Assembly (NCBI GenBank): GCA_049840835.1
Contig: JASGJG010000003.1
Location: forward strand, 744,001-808,000
Direction: 5' to 3'
DNA from: JANLTX01 sp049840835
GTDB lineage: Bacteria > Armatimonadota > Armatimonadia > Armatimonadales > Armatimonadaceae
DNA length: 64,000 nt
The notes under the pieces were generated by a model. It saw only the letters and a program-made list of their open reading frames with translations. It ran no database searches and was not told the origin of the DNA. Both the position numbers and the translations under genes were made by a program. Position 1 is the stretch's first letter. Each line of letters opens with the position of its first letter. Below are positions 16,566 through 25,830 of this stretch, piece by piece.

Positions 16566-16928
16566 ACCTTACTCGATCTGGAAGGAGCAGCCACAAGATT
16601 TTGGTCACGTACCAGGACTCACCAACTGCGTAATGCTGGTTTATACAAAGGATTTGCTGTTATTGTGAATAATTGATAGTTTAATGAGTTGTAGAGTGCA
16701 TTTTTGTTGTATTAATTAAGTTAAATCTAACTATATCGAGATGTGATATTAAATAATCGATGGATATTTCCTGGAAAATGCTTTTTAGGGTTGCATATTA
16801 ATGGAATTCTTTATATAGTTACAGAGCCAGGTTTGCAAGGATGCAGGCAGAAGGCCAGGTGCTGTGTTTAGCACTCCGGTAATCCTGGATAATCATGTAA
16901 CTTCCTCCAAAGAGGAAAGGAGCGACAG
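16566..16928. other. AT-rich gap without a gene
   Basis: About 360 bases between two broken genes. The middle (16640-16800) is very AT-rich. I see no convincing open frame, hairpin terminator or RNA gene. A good ribosome binding site (GAGGAAAGGAG) near 16911-16921 belongs to the next gene. Confidence 0.4.
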
Positions 16929-17565
16929 GTGAATCGTAACGTTGTGTTCGAAAGCCTTCTGGCTTTAGGGGCTGTTTGTTGGGCCTCTTCTCCATCATTC
17001 GCGCAGATGTGGATACCAAATGAAGTCTTGACGATAAATACACCTACTTATCCCAGTTCTGTAGGGCCGCCTTCGGATACCTCGAGCAACTCAGGGACTA
17101 TCACCTATGGCAGTGGATTCACCATGACCAGTACGCGCTCACGGCCTTCCAACAGTTTAGAAACGAATCTTGGAGCAAGCGCCAACGACGGTAGCTATGA
17201 AATATTGTGGACCTGGAGTCCTATTCCTTCGACTCCTCTGTGGGGCATCTCGGTCACGACCAGCGTAGTGGCAACGGCCACTATCTGGTCGGGCGCATGT
17301 AACGCTCTCGCCCCCAAGCTCTCCGGGAGCGGGCGCGAGGCTGACGATAGATGACCTGACACGCACCCCTAACAAACATCTCTATGCAAATGCGGAGACG
17401 TATGGCTTCAGTGGCTATAAGGTTGTAACAGATTCGCAGACACTGGGGCAGGGAGTTTCGGCGAACGGGGATCTGACTTCTCAGTCTACTATGCATACAA
17501 GTGCTGCTGTTACTGCAGCAGGTCAGCATTTTGGGGCCAGTATCGTTTTGACCTGGTCGAAATAA
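16929..17565 (+). pseudogene. Small secreted protein, frameshifted
   Basis: It begins with GTG at 16929 behind a strong ribosome binding site. The signal peptide is LLALGAVCWASSPSFAQ. The first frame stops at 17354, but a second frame continues from about 17285 with LTIDDLTRTPNKHLYANAET and ends in A-S-I-V-L-T-W-S-K at 17565. The joined protein is about 210 residues, Ser/Thr-rich and beta-like. A small extracellular beta-sandwich is plausible; it shares style (secreted, W-containing beta strands) with 43837-44379 and 44569-45042. It lies between the two STN-like paralogues and is followed ten bases later by a strong terminator. Confidence 0.5.
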
Positions 17566-17574
17566 TTTAAAGAA

Positions 17575-17609
17575 AAGCCTCGGAAAGATAACAAATCTTT
17601 CCGAGGCTT
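17575..17609 (+). terminator. Rho-independent-like terminator hairpin
   Basis: A perfect 15-bp stem (17575-17589 with 17595-17609) and a 5-nt loop AACAA. It ends ten bases after the stop of the small secreted gene and just before the start of 17630-19048. There is no long T-run on the plus strand, but the stem is strong and lies exactly between the genes. Confidence 0.75.
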
Positions 17610-17629
17610 GTACTGAGAAAGCAAAAAGA

Positions 17630-19048
17630 ATGTCACTAACTATTCTAGCCTGTGCGGCTCTATCCATAATTCCTGTTTTGCCTTTCCAGGTAGATAAGAC
17701 AGATCAGATACGTATTGATAAATCGGACACGTTGCCAGATGTGCTTAACAAACTGCGAATTCTAACAAAGAAGAAGATAATTGTAGACGGTAGCATTGAT
17801 GTGAGTAAATTAAATTTAGAAAGAATTTTTACGTATAATGATTTTATTTCTTATCTTAAGGACGAATTGGATTATGACATTTTTGTAAAAGATGAGTCTG
17901 TTTTCTTATTTAAAAGTTTTAATATTGAGGATACAAGACCCGATTATTCTGTGTCTGAAGTTGCTGGCAGTATTAAAGATATCAAGGTGATAGTAGAGCC
18001 ACTAATGGCTGGAAACACGGAATACAATACAATTGCTGGGCTCTTTGAGAGTGCGATCAAGGGCCTTAGTCCAGAAGAGACACAGCTGCTTTCCACGGAA
18101 AAAGGGATTCTGATCGGTAGTCTGGATGAATTGACCCGAAAGAAAGTTATTGAAGCTATCTACTTTAAGGAATATTGTGTTTCTTATTTTGAGTTTAGTA
18201 GGATGTTGGCGATTATTAATAAGATAGATTCGATTAAAATATCGAAGAATAATAATGGTGATCAAATACTATTTACATCTAGTAAAAATGATTTTAACTA
18301 TAGTATCAGCTTAATTGGTTTTCAAAAACCTGAGAAAAATTCATCTGTTTCTCCTGTGGTGTATTCCTATTTAAAAGATTGTGTGGCGAAAGACAGATCA
18401 GAATATAGTTTTAAACTGAATGAAGAGATTGAAGATCATAAAATAGTCGTCGTTAATAATGCAAAATTGAATCAAAAAGAGATGAAGGTTATTGCCGAGT
18501 TGAATAACTGGAATTTTAAATCTAATATCAAGAATGATACAACTGTTTGTACTGTGAGCCGAGCAAAACCTGGAGCCGGTATAACTCCGGCAGCGAGGGT
18601 GTTACAGGCTTTGCCGGGCAGTATCAATAGATTCTTACTGGCGAAGCTACGGCAAGAAAAACCAAAAAGCGACTCTGAGAGGATACTGAGTTTTCCACAA
18701 TGGCGAGTGGGAACTTCGCAAAGAATGCTGAAGATGTTTAACAATGATCTACTAACAGTTTCTGAATGGTTAGATCGAAAACCTGCTAATTCCGTTATAA
18801 GTATTAAAGAATTACCCGATGAAATAAGAGGCGCGCTGATAAATGGTATGATGATGCGCTCTTTATATAGGATGAATAACGATTTAATGACGAATGCTGT
18901 CAGGCCGAATTCCTGGATGGTAAGTCCGGAGAAAAGCTATCTAAGGTGTGTTCAGGGGCAATTTGGTCCCGAATTTACGGTACTGGGAGGTAGCGGAGGG
19001 CTATTTATGGTAAGGCAGCGTTTTATCACCAGTCCTGGCCAAAACTGA
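17630..19048 (+). CDS. STN-like secreted protein, intact and AT-rich
   Basis: A 472-residue protein with a weak signal segment (ILACAALSIIPVLPFQ). Residues about 25-100 (R-I-D-K-S-D-T-L-P-D-V-L-N-K-L, then LDYDIFVKDESVFLFKSF) resemble the STN module that precedes secretins and TonB-dependent receptors, but no secretin or barrel follows. The remainder is unrecognised and matches the broken paralogue at 15115-16565. The gene is much more AT-rich than its surroundings (codons AAT, AAA, ATT and GAT dominate), which suggests acquisition from elsewhere. It is preceded by a terminator and so has its own promoter in the 20 bp after the hairpin or depends on read-through. Confidence 0.65.
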   Translation: MSLTILACAALSIIPVLPFQVDKTDQIRIDKSDTLPDVLNKLRILTKKKIIVDGSIDVSKLNLERIFTYNDFISYLKDELDYDIFVKDESVFLFKSFNIEDTRPDYSVSEVAGSIKDIKVIVEPLMAGNTEYNTIAGLFESAIKGLSPEETQLLSTEKGILIGSLDELTRKKVIEAIYFKEYCVSYFEFSRMLAIINKIDSIKISKNNNGDQILFTSSKNDFNYSISLIGFQKPEKNSSVSPVVYSYLKDCVAKDRSEYSFKLNEEIEDHKIVVVNNAKLNQKEMKVIAELNNWNFKSNIKNDTTVCTVSRAKPGAGITPAARVLQALPGSINRFLLAKLRQEKPKSDSERILSFPQWRVGTSQRMLKMFNNDLLTVSEWLDRKPANSVISIKELPDEIRGALINGMMMRSLYRMNNDLMTNAVRPNSWMVSPEKSYLRCVQGQFGPEFTVLGGSGGLFMVRQRFITSPGQN

Positions 19049-19233
19049 TCTGATAGACGGTTTGTTGCTGTGGGCACGAAGTAGCCTGATTTGTATCCTG
19101 GGAATGACCAATATGACCGTTACTGTAATGGGCGGATTCTCTATAGGCACCGTTATCTCCGCTTGGGATAACAGAGTTTCTCGCAAGATGGGGTAGGCTA
19201 GAGAAGTCTGAGGGAGTCTGATAAGGAGTCATC

Positions 19234-20586
19234 ATGGTCAAACAGATAAGCCTGCTAGTCGTTGCGTGCGCCGTAAGTGCGGGGTGCAACACGGTTCCAC
19301 CCCAGGTTGTGGGCGCGCTGGAGTCACCGGCGAGCGCCGCCGAACCGAAAAAGGCTCCGGGCGATGTTCTGACAGGGCAGGCAGCGCTCGGGGACTGGAC
19401 AACGGATGCACCTGGAGTGCGCCGCAAGATTACCACGGCGGACCTGCCAAAACCCTTCGATACCGATTCCGCGCGGAACTTCCCCCGCCTGGTGGCACGA
19501 CCGGCAGGAGCCATGCCCCACGTGCCGCAGGGGTTCAAAGTCGAAGAGTTCACCACCGGGCTCAATAATCCGCGGAAGATAGTCGTCGCTCCGAACGGTG
19601 ATCTGTTTATCGCGGAGAGTGGTCCCAATCGGGTGCGGGTGCTGCGGGATGCGGACAACGACGGCAAGCCGGAAGTCAACCAGGTCTTTGCGGAGGGACT
19701 GAATCGCCCGTTCGGAATCGCGTTCTATCCGGCCAAAGACCCCAAGTATGTCTATGTAGCCAATACGAACAGTGTGGTGCGCTATCCCTACAAGAGCGGG
19801 GATACGAAAGCCACTGGATCCTCGGAAACCGTTATCAGTAACATTCCTGGCGGTGCGGGCCAGCTCGGGGGGCGGGGACACTGGACCCGCGATGTGATTT
19901 TCTCTAACGACGACAAACGGCTATTCGTCTCCATAGGATCGTTCAGCAATGTGGACGACAACGACCGCGAGATACGCCGCGCCAATATTCTCGCCTTCAC
20001 GCCGGAAGGGAAAGACGAGAAAATCTACGCCTCGGGTATTCGCAACCCGGTCGGCCTCGCCATTCACCCCCAGACAGGCGACCTCTGGACCTCAGTGAAC
20101 GAGCGCGATGAGCTGGGCGACCACCTGGTGCCGGACTATGTGACGAAAGTAAAAGAGGACGGTTTCTACGGCTGGCCGTGGTTCTATATCGGTGGCAACC
20201 AGGACCCGCGGCATGAGGGCAAGCACCCTGAGCTGAAAGACAAAGTGATCGTGCCAGATGTGCTCTTGCAATCTCACTCGGCCTCGCTGGCCATGATGTT
20301 CTATACCGGCACCCAGTTCCCCGCCGGGTATCGTAACCACGCCTTCGCCGCCGAGCACGGTAGCTGGAACCGGGCACGGCGCACGGGCTACAAGGTAGTT
20401 CGGATTCCCATAGAAGGCGGGAAAGCGACTGGCGTGTACGAGGATTTCCTGACTGGCTTCGTAACTCCGGAAGGCGATGTCTGGGGCCGCCCGGTGGGTG
20501 TGGCCATGGCCAAGGATGGTTCCCTACTGGTCAGCGACGATGGCTCCGGTACCATCTGGCGAATCACCTACAACGGACCGAAGTAG
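19234..20586 (+). CDS. PQQ-type sugar (sorbosone) dehydrogenase family lipoprotein
   Basis: A 450-residue protein. A lipoprotein signal ends in V-S-A-G-C. The mature part is a six-bladed beta-propeller of the glucose/sorbosone dehydrogenase family. Landmarks are GLNNPRKIVVAPNGDLFIAE, GLNRPFGIAFYP, GHWTRDVIFSNDDKRLFVSI, A-S-G-I-R-N-P-V-G-L-A and GFYGWPWFYIGG, with H-G-S-W-N-R near the end. In soluble relatives such residues hold PQQ and calcium. It would act at the outer or cytoplasmic membrane surface on a sugar or sorbosone-like substrate; in many bacteria these homologues have no proven reaction. It is monocistronic and ends in a terminator shared with the convergent PEP-CTERM gene. Confidence 0.82.
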   Translation: MVKQISLLVVACAVSAGCNTVPPQVVGALESPASAAEPKKAPGDVLTGQAALGDWTTDAPGVRRKITTADLPKPFDTDSARNFPRLVARPAGAMPHVPQGFKVEEFTTGLNNPRKIVVAPNGDLFIAESGPNRVRVLRDADNDGKPEVNQVFAEGLNRPFGIAFYPAKDPKYVYVANTNSVVRYPYKSGDTKATGSSETVISNIPGGAGQLGGRGHWTRDVIFSNDDKRLFVSIGSFSNVDDNDREIRRANILAFTPEGKDEKIYASGIRNPVGLAIHPQTGDLWTSVNERDELGDHLVPDYVTKVKEDGFYGWPWFYIGGNQDPRHEGKHPELKDKVIVPDVLLQSHSASLAMMFYTGTQFPAGYRNHAFAAEHGSWNRARRTGYKVVRIPIEGGKATGVYEDFLTGFVTPEGDVWGRPVGVAMAKDGSLLVSDDGSGTIWRITYNGPK

Positions 20587-20593
20587 CAAACGC

Positions 20594-20625
20594 GCCCGGC
20601 ACGATTACCGTGCCGGGCTTCTTTG
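20594..20625. terminator. Bidirectional terminator between convergent genes
   Basis: GCCCGGCAC (20594-20602) pairs with GTGCCGGGC (20610-20618), and TTCTTT follows on the plus strand. It lies eight bases after the dehydrogenase stop and overlaps the last codons of the minus-strand PEP-CTERM gene. Confidence 0.75.
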
Positions 20626-21816
20626 GCACAGGCGAAGCGTGCCCAGAAGCGCAGGAACCAGCAGGAGCGCTAGAGCCGACGGTTCCGGGGCAGAGGTAGG
20701 GCCATTGAGAGTGAAGCCACCGGCGGCGCCGACTCCGGTGGCATCGAAGAGGCGCAGGCCCACGGCGCTCTGCCCATCCTGGAACGTGCCGGAGAGGAAC
20801 GTGTAGAAGTTGCCGGTGATGTTGTTGGTGTCGAACACACTACCGGGCGTGGGAGCAGAGAGAACCAGGTTGCTGCCGTAGAAGTTAATGGTCTGGTCGC
20901 CCATGGCTAGAAATGAGGCTGCGCTGGCGTACTCCACACCGAAGTTGCCGCCGAAAACATCTACCTGAGCATTGCCATAGGCGAAGACCCCGTTGCTCAC
21001 CGTCGCGCTGCCCCCGATACTCGCCTGGACTGATGTGGGGTTGCCAAAAATCGACGATGTAATCCCGCCATTTATCGTGCCGCCGGTAATCGCCGCCGGG
21101 TGAGCGAGACTATCCAGATAGATGCCGCGCTGCTGGGCGCTGGTTCCCGCCCCGGTGATCGTTCCCCCGGTCACCGAGAGCAGGGCGCTCGGGTCACTCA
21201 GGAAGATGCCGGAGCCACTGGCCGAGCGCACCTGCCCGCCGGAGATATTCACCACAGAGCCGGGACCGCCTGCGATGCCCGGCTGCCCACTGCTGGCGAA
21301 AATAGTGCCGCCTGATACGTTGAGCGTACCGTTGATCACCTGGGAGATGATTCGGTTGCCCGCCGATATTATCCCGCCCGTAACCGTGGCAGTGGCTCCA
21401 CCCGCGCCTGGCGCCGCGCCATTGAGATAGAGATAGTTGATGTCTCCCCCGGAGACGAACCCATGGCTGGTGCCATTCAGGCTGATGCCCCCACCGGGCG
21501 CACCGGTGCCCCCGGATACGCCGAAGGTTCCGCCCAGCACATTCAGGGTGCTGTCGCCGTAGACCAGAATGCCCCCGCCAGTCTGGTCGTTGTAGCCGAA
21601 GCTTGCGGGATCGACCACATCTACCTGCACGGTGGGGAACTGCGTAAACGCCGAGTTTACCCCCACGAACACCGAGCTGCCATTGTGGTTGTCATTAAGC
21701 GGGTTGCCCCCAGCCACAGTGCGATTCGTGGTGATGTACTCGGCGGCCCGCGCAGGAAGGGCGTGGGCTCCCACGAGCAGAGCCACGGCTGTGAGGCTCC
21801 AGAGAGATTTGTTCAT
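20605..21816 (-). CDS. PEP-CTERM protein with beta-helix-like repeats
   Basis: A 403-residue secreted protein. The signal peptide is LTAVALLVGAHALPARAA. The centre has many short Gly-rich repeats of the form [VI]-x-G-G-x-[IFV] (for example NVSGGTIFAS, SVTGGTITGAG, AITGGTINGGI), about 15-20 residues apart, as in right-handed beta-helices and autotransporter-like passengers. The C-terminus has the exosortase signal APEPSALALLLVPALLGT and a basic tail. It is probably exposed at the surface or in the extracellular matrix after exosortase processing. Monocistronic. Confidence 0.85.
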   Translation of the reverse strand: MNKSLWSLTAVALLVGAHALPARAAEYITTNRTVAGGNPLNDNHNGSSVFVGVNSAFTQFPTVQVDVVDPASFGYNDQTGGGILVYGDSTLNVLGGTFGVSGGTGAPGGGISLNGTSHGFVSGGDINYLYLNGAAPGAGGATATVTGGIISAGNRIISQVINGTLNVSGGTIFASSGQPGIAGGPGSVVNISGGQVRSASGSGIFLSDPSALLSVTGGTITGAGTSAQQRGIYLDSLAHPAAITGGTINGGITSSIFGNPTSVQASIGGSATVSNGVFAYGNAQVDVFGGNFGVEYASAASFLAMGDQTINFYGSNLVLSAPTPGSVFDTNNITGNFYTFLSGTFQDGQSAVGLRLFDATGVGAAGGFTLNGPTSAPEPSALALLLVPALLGTLRLCQRSPAR

Positions 21817-21906
21817 GCCGGAGTTGTACAGAGCCAGCGTAACGGTAACGTTACGAGGTTAAGGTGTCTACGCTACGCGCTAGCCGAGGACTCGCGTCGC
21901 CGTCAG

Positions 21907-24759
21907 TCATTTGCAGCCTTCTTTGAAGGGATCCCACAGCTCGAAGTCGTCTGGATTCCGGTTCAGGTTGGCAATACGTTCGGCTTTTACCCATTTAGCG
22001 TGACCATCCATATAAAATACATTGAGACCGCCGGAGTGTCTCTCCTTAATCTTCTTCACCGCGTCTTCATCAGACATACGAATGTCAGCATTGCCCAGAT
22101 ACTTCCAGTAATTCGACAGGATACCTTTAGTCATTGACTGCCTTTTGGGATCAGCATCAATGCGGAGCTCGCAGGCGTAGCGAGGTAAGGCTATGTAGTT
22201 GCTTCCATCCAGCACCAGGATGGTCTCCGCAGGTATCGCTATTGCAGCAGCGCTTAATCCTTCATTGACGGGAAAAGCGTAGTAATTCATGGCATAGGAA
22301 TTCTGACCGCCATAGCTCTGGAAGGGGTCGCCCATCGTTCCGTGGATGTCTATATTCACCCACGCTTGAGGTTGACCGGGACATTTCCAGAGTTCCTCAT
22401 TTTTTATATTTATATAAGGAGCTACCAGATGATAGAAAAAGGTGGATGTTTTAGTCGCTTCTCCCACATACGGACTGGAGGCATTCGGATGGGGATAGGA
22501 GGAGCGGCTCGGTGGCAACATATCATCGTAGTCTTGCGCATACATAGCCACACCCCTGCTGATCCAACTCATGTTGGAACTGCAGGCATTCCGGCGTGCT
22601 TCCAATCTTGCCTGAGCAAAAATGGGGAAGAGGATAGCGGAGAGAATTGCAATAATGGCGATCACCACCAGAAGTTCGATGAGTGTAAAGGCCGACCGAT
22701 GTCCCGCGGAACTGCTAAGGGCAGATGGCTGATGTTTCAGTTCTTTCAGTAGCCAGTAGAATCCGAAGATAAGAGGCCATGCGATACCTATTAAAAGCAG
22801 CTCCGATGGCAGTTTGTGGAGCCATAGCAAGGCGGAGCTCAGGATGAACCACCAGAGCGGGTGCAGGGGGCTGCGGGTTTTCGGCGTCAGTTTACGACGT
22901 AGCTGGTTCTCGCTGAAAATGGAGCTGAGTCTCTCCGGGGAGGTTTTGAGGAGCTGGTTCAGCATCTCCGGGGTGAGGACTCGTAGCTGCGTTTTCAGGA
23001 ACGATAGGGGAAGCCGGAGCGAGACAGAAAGATGACGCGCCGCTCTTTTCTCCACCGATTCTTCTTTCGTCTCGGCGGGGGCCTTCCCTGGCTCAGGCGC
23101 TTCTGGAGAGAGAGATTCCCCGAGCCTTTTGAGCGATTCCGCGAACGAGGCTCTGGCCTCCTGTGGGGTGACGTCCGCATCCCAGCGGGTCCACAGGCTA
23201 TCCGTGGTCAGGCGAAGGGCGGTATCCGTGATCTTTCCATCCGCCGCGCAGACCTCCTCATAAAGAGAGGCTAGCCGCAGGAGAATCTCGGTTCCGTCGG
23301 CGAACATCGGAATATCGGCAAAGAATCTGGAAGCGCTTTCGGAAGCGGCGCGATAGGCGCGGACCCACTGCCATATCAGCAGGGGCAGTACGCAAACTCC
23401 GAGCAACACATAGGGCAGCCAGTTCGACAGATCAGGCGCTCTCTTGCGGATCACACCATACTCGGCAAGCAGCAGACCGATGGACCGGAAGACGAAATAG
23501 AACGAGGTAACTGAGATGACGGCGCCTGCCGCCCACAGGGCGCTGAGCTGAGAGAGGCGAATGAGGCGCTGCCTGCCGATTCGCTGGAGCCAGGCCCGAG
23601 AGAAGAGAGTGCGAAGAAAGGTGTTACCGGGGGGAGCCTCTGTTCCGGCTGCCAGTCGCTCCAGGGCGGCGCGCTCCCATACCGAAGCGACGGCGATCAG
23701 GCGAGCGTCGGTGCTGCCGGGGAGTAGCGTGGAAAGATTCTCCGCCAGGAGCGAGGCTCGGTTCAGTGAGCCTGAGTGCTTGCTGAGAACCGCCCTGGCC
23801 GCCACCGCTCTTGTGTCCTCTTGCAAGAGGTGAGCGAGCCGGGGGAACAGAACGGCGTCCGATTCCTGGATACATTGCTTGAGGCGGGCATATCCTACGC
23901 ACAGCGCCCGCACCGGCTCGGTGATCGTGCCTTCGTCCAGCTCCTTGCGTTCTTCCGGGGGGACGCCTATGCGGCCTGCGTAGAGCACATCCAGAGCGGT
24001 CTCGGTTCGGGTGCCAACCTCTACCCAGCGATCCGAGTTCTCCTTGCTGAGAAAGATGACGGCGGAGTTGCCGCGGACGCCTGCCTGGCGGGTCGCCCGC
24101 ATATGCATCTCCGTTGTCCAGCCAGGCTCCACGAGAACCGCCTGGGCCCGGCGACAGAGCCTGGCACCCACCTCACTCACCGCTGATGACGGGGCCGGGA
24201 CAAAGTACTCCACCCGATAGGTACCAGGCTTCAGAGACCAGTCTGAAATAGAGTGGTTGTCTCCCCGAAGGCGGTAATCGGCGGCTACTTCTTTGCCGTT
24301 CGTATCCAGCAAGCGGATCGTGGTCGCGCTCTCTTCAGGAAACTCCTCGGGAGTGGGACTCCATACTGCGATGATCAGGCGCCCCTCATTGTCCCAGAGC
24401 TGCAGGTCTGACCGGCTGCGAACTTGATCTACAGTGGCTTTTACAGCCGCCTCTGTGGGGGACAGAGTATCGGGGTGGGAGAAGCCGGTGGCTATGGCGG
24501 AGCGTGGCTGTGGGGTAGGCAGGGTTTCGATGTGGTGCCCGCTCGGCGGCAACCCGACATAGCTGTCTTCCTGACGACCCGGAACGCGTACCTCCACGGA
24601 GTAGGTTCCCGGCTCCCCCTGGAAAGTGATCCTGCCCAGACCCGCTCCGAGCTGGCGCTGGAATCGGTCACGAAGTATCAGAAAGGCATAATCGTCCTCC
24701 GTTTTGATAACGATAGAGCCTGCTTGATTTTCGGTATCCGTATTCGTTTCCGGTTCCAA
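21907..24759 (-). CDS. 950-residue membrane protein with an internal prepilin motif and C-terminal H-X9-DG domain
   Basis: Third gene of the operon with 24772-25830 and 25827-27086. Residues 1-220 hold beta-like modules with the pattern P-G-T-Y-[SR]-V-E (twice), echoed in the caspase-like protein (P-G-L-Y-N-F-E). Residues 220-400 are helical. Two membrane helices lie at about 415-475 and two more at 640-680. At about residue 700 a complete prepilin leader occurs in frame (AFTLIELLVVIAIIAILSAI). The last 250 residues are a pseudopilin body ending in H-S-G-G-L-N-V-F-Y-M-D-G. No Met, GTG or TTG start lies just before the prepilin motif, so this is a true in-frame fusion in this sequence. I know no described protein with this order. 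A gene-fusing deletion is the alternative. Confidence 0.7.
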   Translation of the reverse strand: MEPETNTDTENQAGSIVIKTEDDYAFLILRDRFQRQLGAGLGRITFQGEPGTYSVEVRVPGRQEDSYVGLPPSGHHIETLPTPQPRSAIATGFSHPDTLSPTEAAVKATVDQVRSRSDLQLWDNEGRLIIAVWSPTPEEFPEESATTIRLLDTNGKEVAADYRLRGDNHSISDWSLKPGTYRVEYFVPAPSSAVSEVGARLCRRAQAVLVEPGWTTEMHMRATRQAGVRGNSAVIFLSKENSDRWVEVGTRTETALDVLYAGRIGVPPEERKELDEGTITEPVRALCVGYARLKQCIQESDAVLFPRLAHLLQEDTRAVAARAVLSKHSGSLNRASLLAENLSTLLPGSTDARLIAVASVWERAALERLAAGTEAPPGNTFLRTLFSRAWLQRIGRQRLIRLSQLSALWAAGAVISVTSFYFVFRSIGLLLAEYGVIRKRAPDLSNWLPYVLLGVCVLPLLIWQWVRAYRAASESASRFFADIPMFADGTEILLRLASLYEEVCAADGKITDTALRLTTDSLWTRWDADVTPQEARASFAESLKRLGESLSPEAPEPGKAPAETKEESVEKRAARHLSVSLRLPLSFLKTQLRVLTPEMLNQLLKTSPERLSSIFSENQLRRKLTPKTRSPLHPLWWFILSSALLWLHKLPSELLLIGIAWPLIFGFYWLLKELKHQPSALSSSAGHRSAFTLIELLVVIAIIAILSAILFPIFAQARLEARRNACSSNMSWISRGVAMYAQDYDDMLPPSRSSYPHPNASSPYVGEATKTSTFFYHLVAPYINIKNEELWKCPGQPQAWVNIDIHGTMGDPFQSYGGQNSYAMNYYAFPVNEGLSAAAIAIPAETILVLDGSNYIALPRYACELRIDADPKRQSMTKGILSNYWKYLGNADIRMSDEDAVKKIKERHSGGLNVFYMDGHAKWVKAERIANLNRNPDDFELWDPFKEGCK

Positions 24760-24771
24760 CGGTTGACTCCT

Positions 24772-25830
24772 TTACGCTTGTACTCCCGGAAATGCGAACT
24801 GCCACTCCAGCGCAGCAGGAACTTTGCGAGATGCTTGCCCCCTGGACCGATACGGTTTCGGCTCGATTTCGAAGTTATACAGCCCCGGATAGAGAGGGAT
24901 TTCCACCACGCCATCTACCACGGGAAGTTTTCGAAGCTCATCGTAGTTTTCGTTAAAGACCGTTAGAGACCGGGTAGTCGGGGGCACCCGAACAACCACC
25001 CATGTTCGGGTCGCGTTGATTCCGCCTACCAGGACAAGATCCTCCGAGCTGTCACCGGACAGCAGGCGAGGCTGCTGATCTATTCCAATGGGCTCGAGCA
25101 TCGTCTTCATGCGCTCTTTGATATATCGATCCAACGAGACTATGGTCACGTTGCCATCTTTGTCGGGCTCGGCTCCATGCAAACCTTCCAGCAGCGCTTT
25201 CGTAAAGAATCCGCGCTGGCGAGAGAGGACAGGTTCCATGGTATTGGAGTACTGAGTAAAGCCAGCGGCGAAGAATATATATTGTTTTATCTGAGCGAGA
25301 GCGCTTTTCTGGGCCGCTATTTCCTCGTCGGTCATTTGAGACCAGGGAGGCGGCTGTCCGATGTTGCGTCCATCATGGTTGCGACAGCAGTCATAAAACA
25401 TGACTTGCTCGGGAAAGAGGATCTGTTGAGAGAGTCCCTCATGGTACGCTTGTCCGTTCAGGGAGTTGTTCAACTCTTTCAGCGTTGCATCTGCCAACAA
25501 GAGGGCCACGTGATGCTGGCTGGCTGAGCTGCCATGGCCCGCAAAGTAGATATAGAGACGGCGGCTTCCTCCCTCTTTCTCTGCAAAATCGAATATACGC
25601 CGAAACGCACGGTCAATCTGAGTCTTGACTGGGGTGGGATCGTTATTGTGAACACGGCTCAGGATAAGCTCGATATGCCTTGCTTCGTCCGGTTCCTTCT
25701 TCGGATTCGGCAGACCTGCCACGTTGACCAGCCATCTTTTGAATCGGATCGCATCCCGGTGTGCACTGGGTAGGTCCTCCTGGAGATACGGATAGTGTCG
25801 AACTCCGATAACAATCGCGAAATCGCTCAA
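24772..25830 (-). CDS. Caspase-like (C14) cysteine protease
   Basis: A 352-residue protein. The caspase fold covers about residues 1-255: FAIVIGVRHYPYL, then the catalytic His in YIYFAGHGSS and the catalytic Cys in VMFYDCCRNH, with A-A-G-F-T-Q-Y preceding a later strand. The remaining 100 residues form a beta-rich tail (VVVRVPPTTRSLTVF, then VVEIPLYPGLYNFEIE). Bacterial caspase-like proteases cut partners in immunity or cell death and are usually switched by a linked sensor. The start overlaps the stop of the alpha/beta hydrolase gene by four bases (ATGA), and the 950-aa gene follows after 12 bases, so all three are translationally linked. The substrate is unknown; the neighbours are the natural candidates. 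Confidence 0.85.
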   Translation of the reverse strand: MSDFAIVIGVRHYPYLQEDLPSAHRDAIRFKRWLVNVAGLPNPKKEPDEARHIELILSRVHNNDPTPVKTQIDRAFRRIFDFAEKEGGSRRLYIYFAGHGSSASQHHVALLLADATLKELNNSLNGQAYHEGLSQQILFPEQVMFYDCCRNHDGRNIGQPPPWSQMTDEEIAAQKSALAQIKQYIFFAAGFTQYSNTMEPVLSRQRGFFTKALLEGLHGAEPDKDGNVTIVSLDRYIKERMKTMLEPIGIDQQPRLLSGDSSEDLVLVGGINATRTWVVVRVPPTTRSLTVFNENYDELRKLPVVDGVVEIPLYPGLYNFEIEPKPYRSRGQASRKVPAALEWQFAFPGVQA

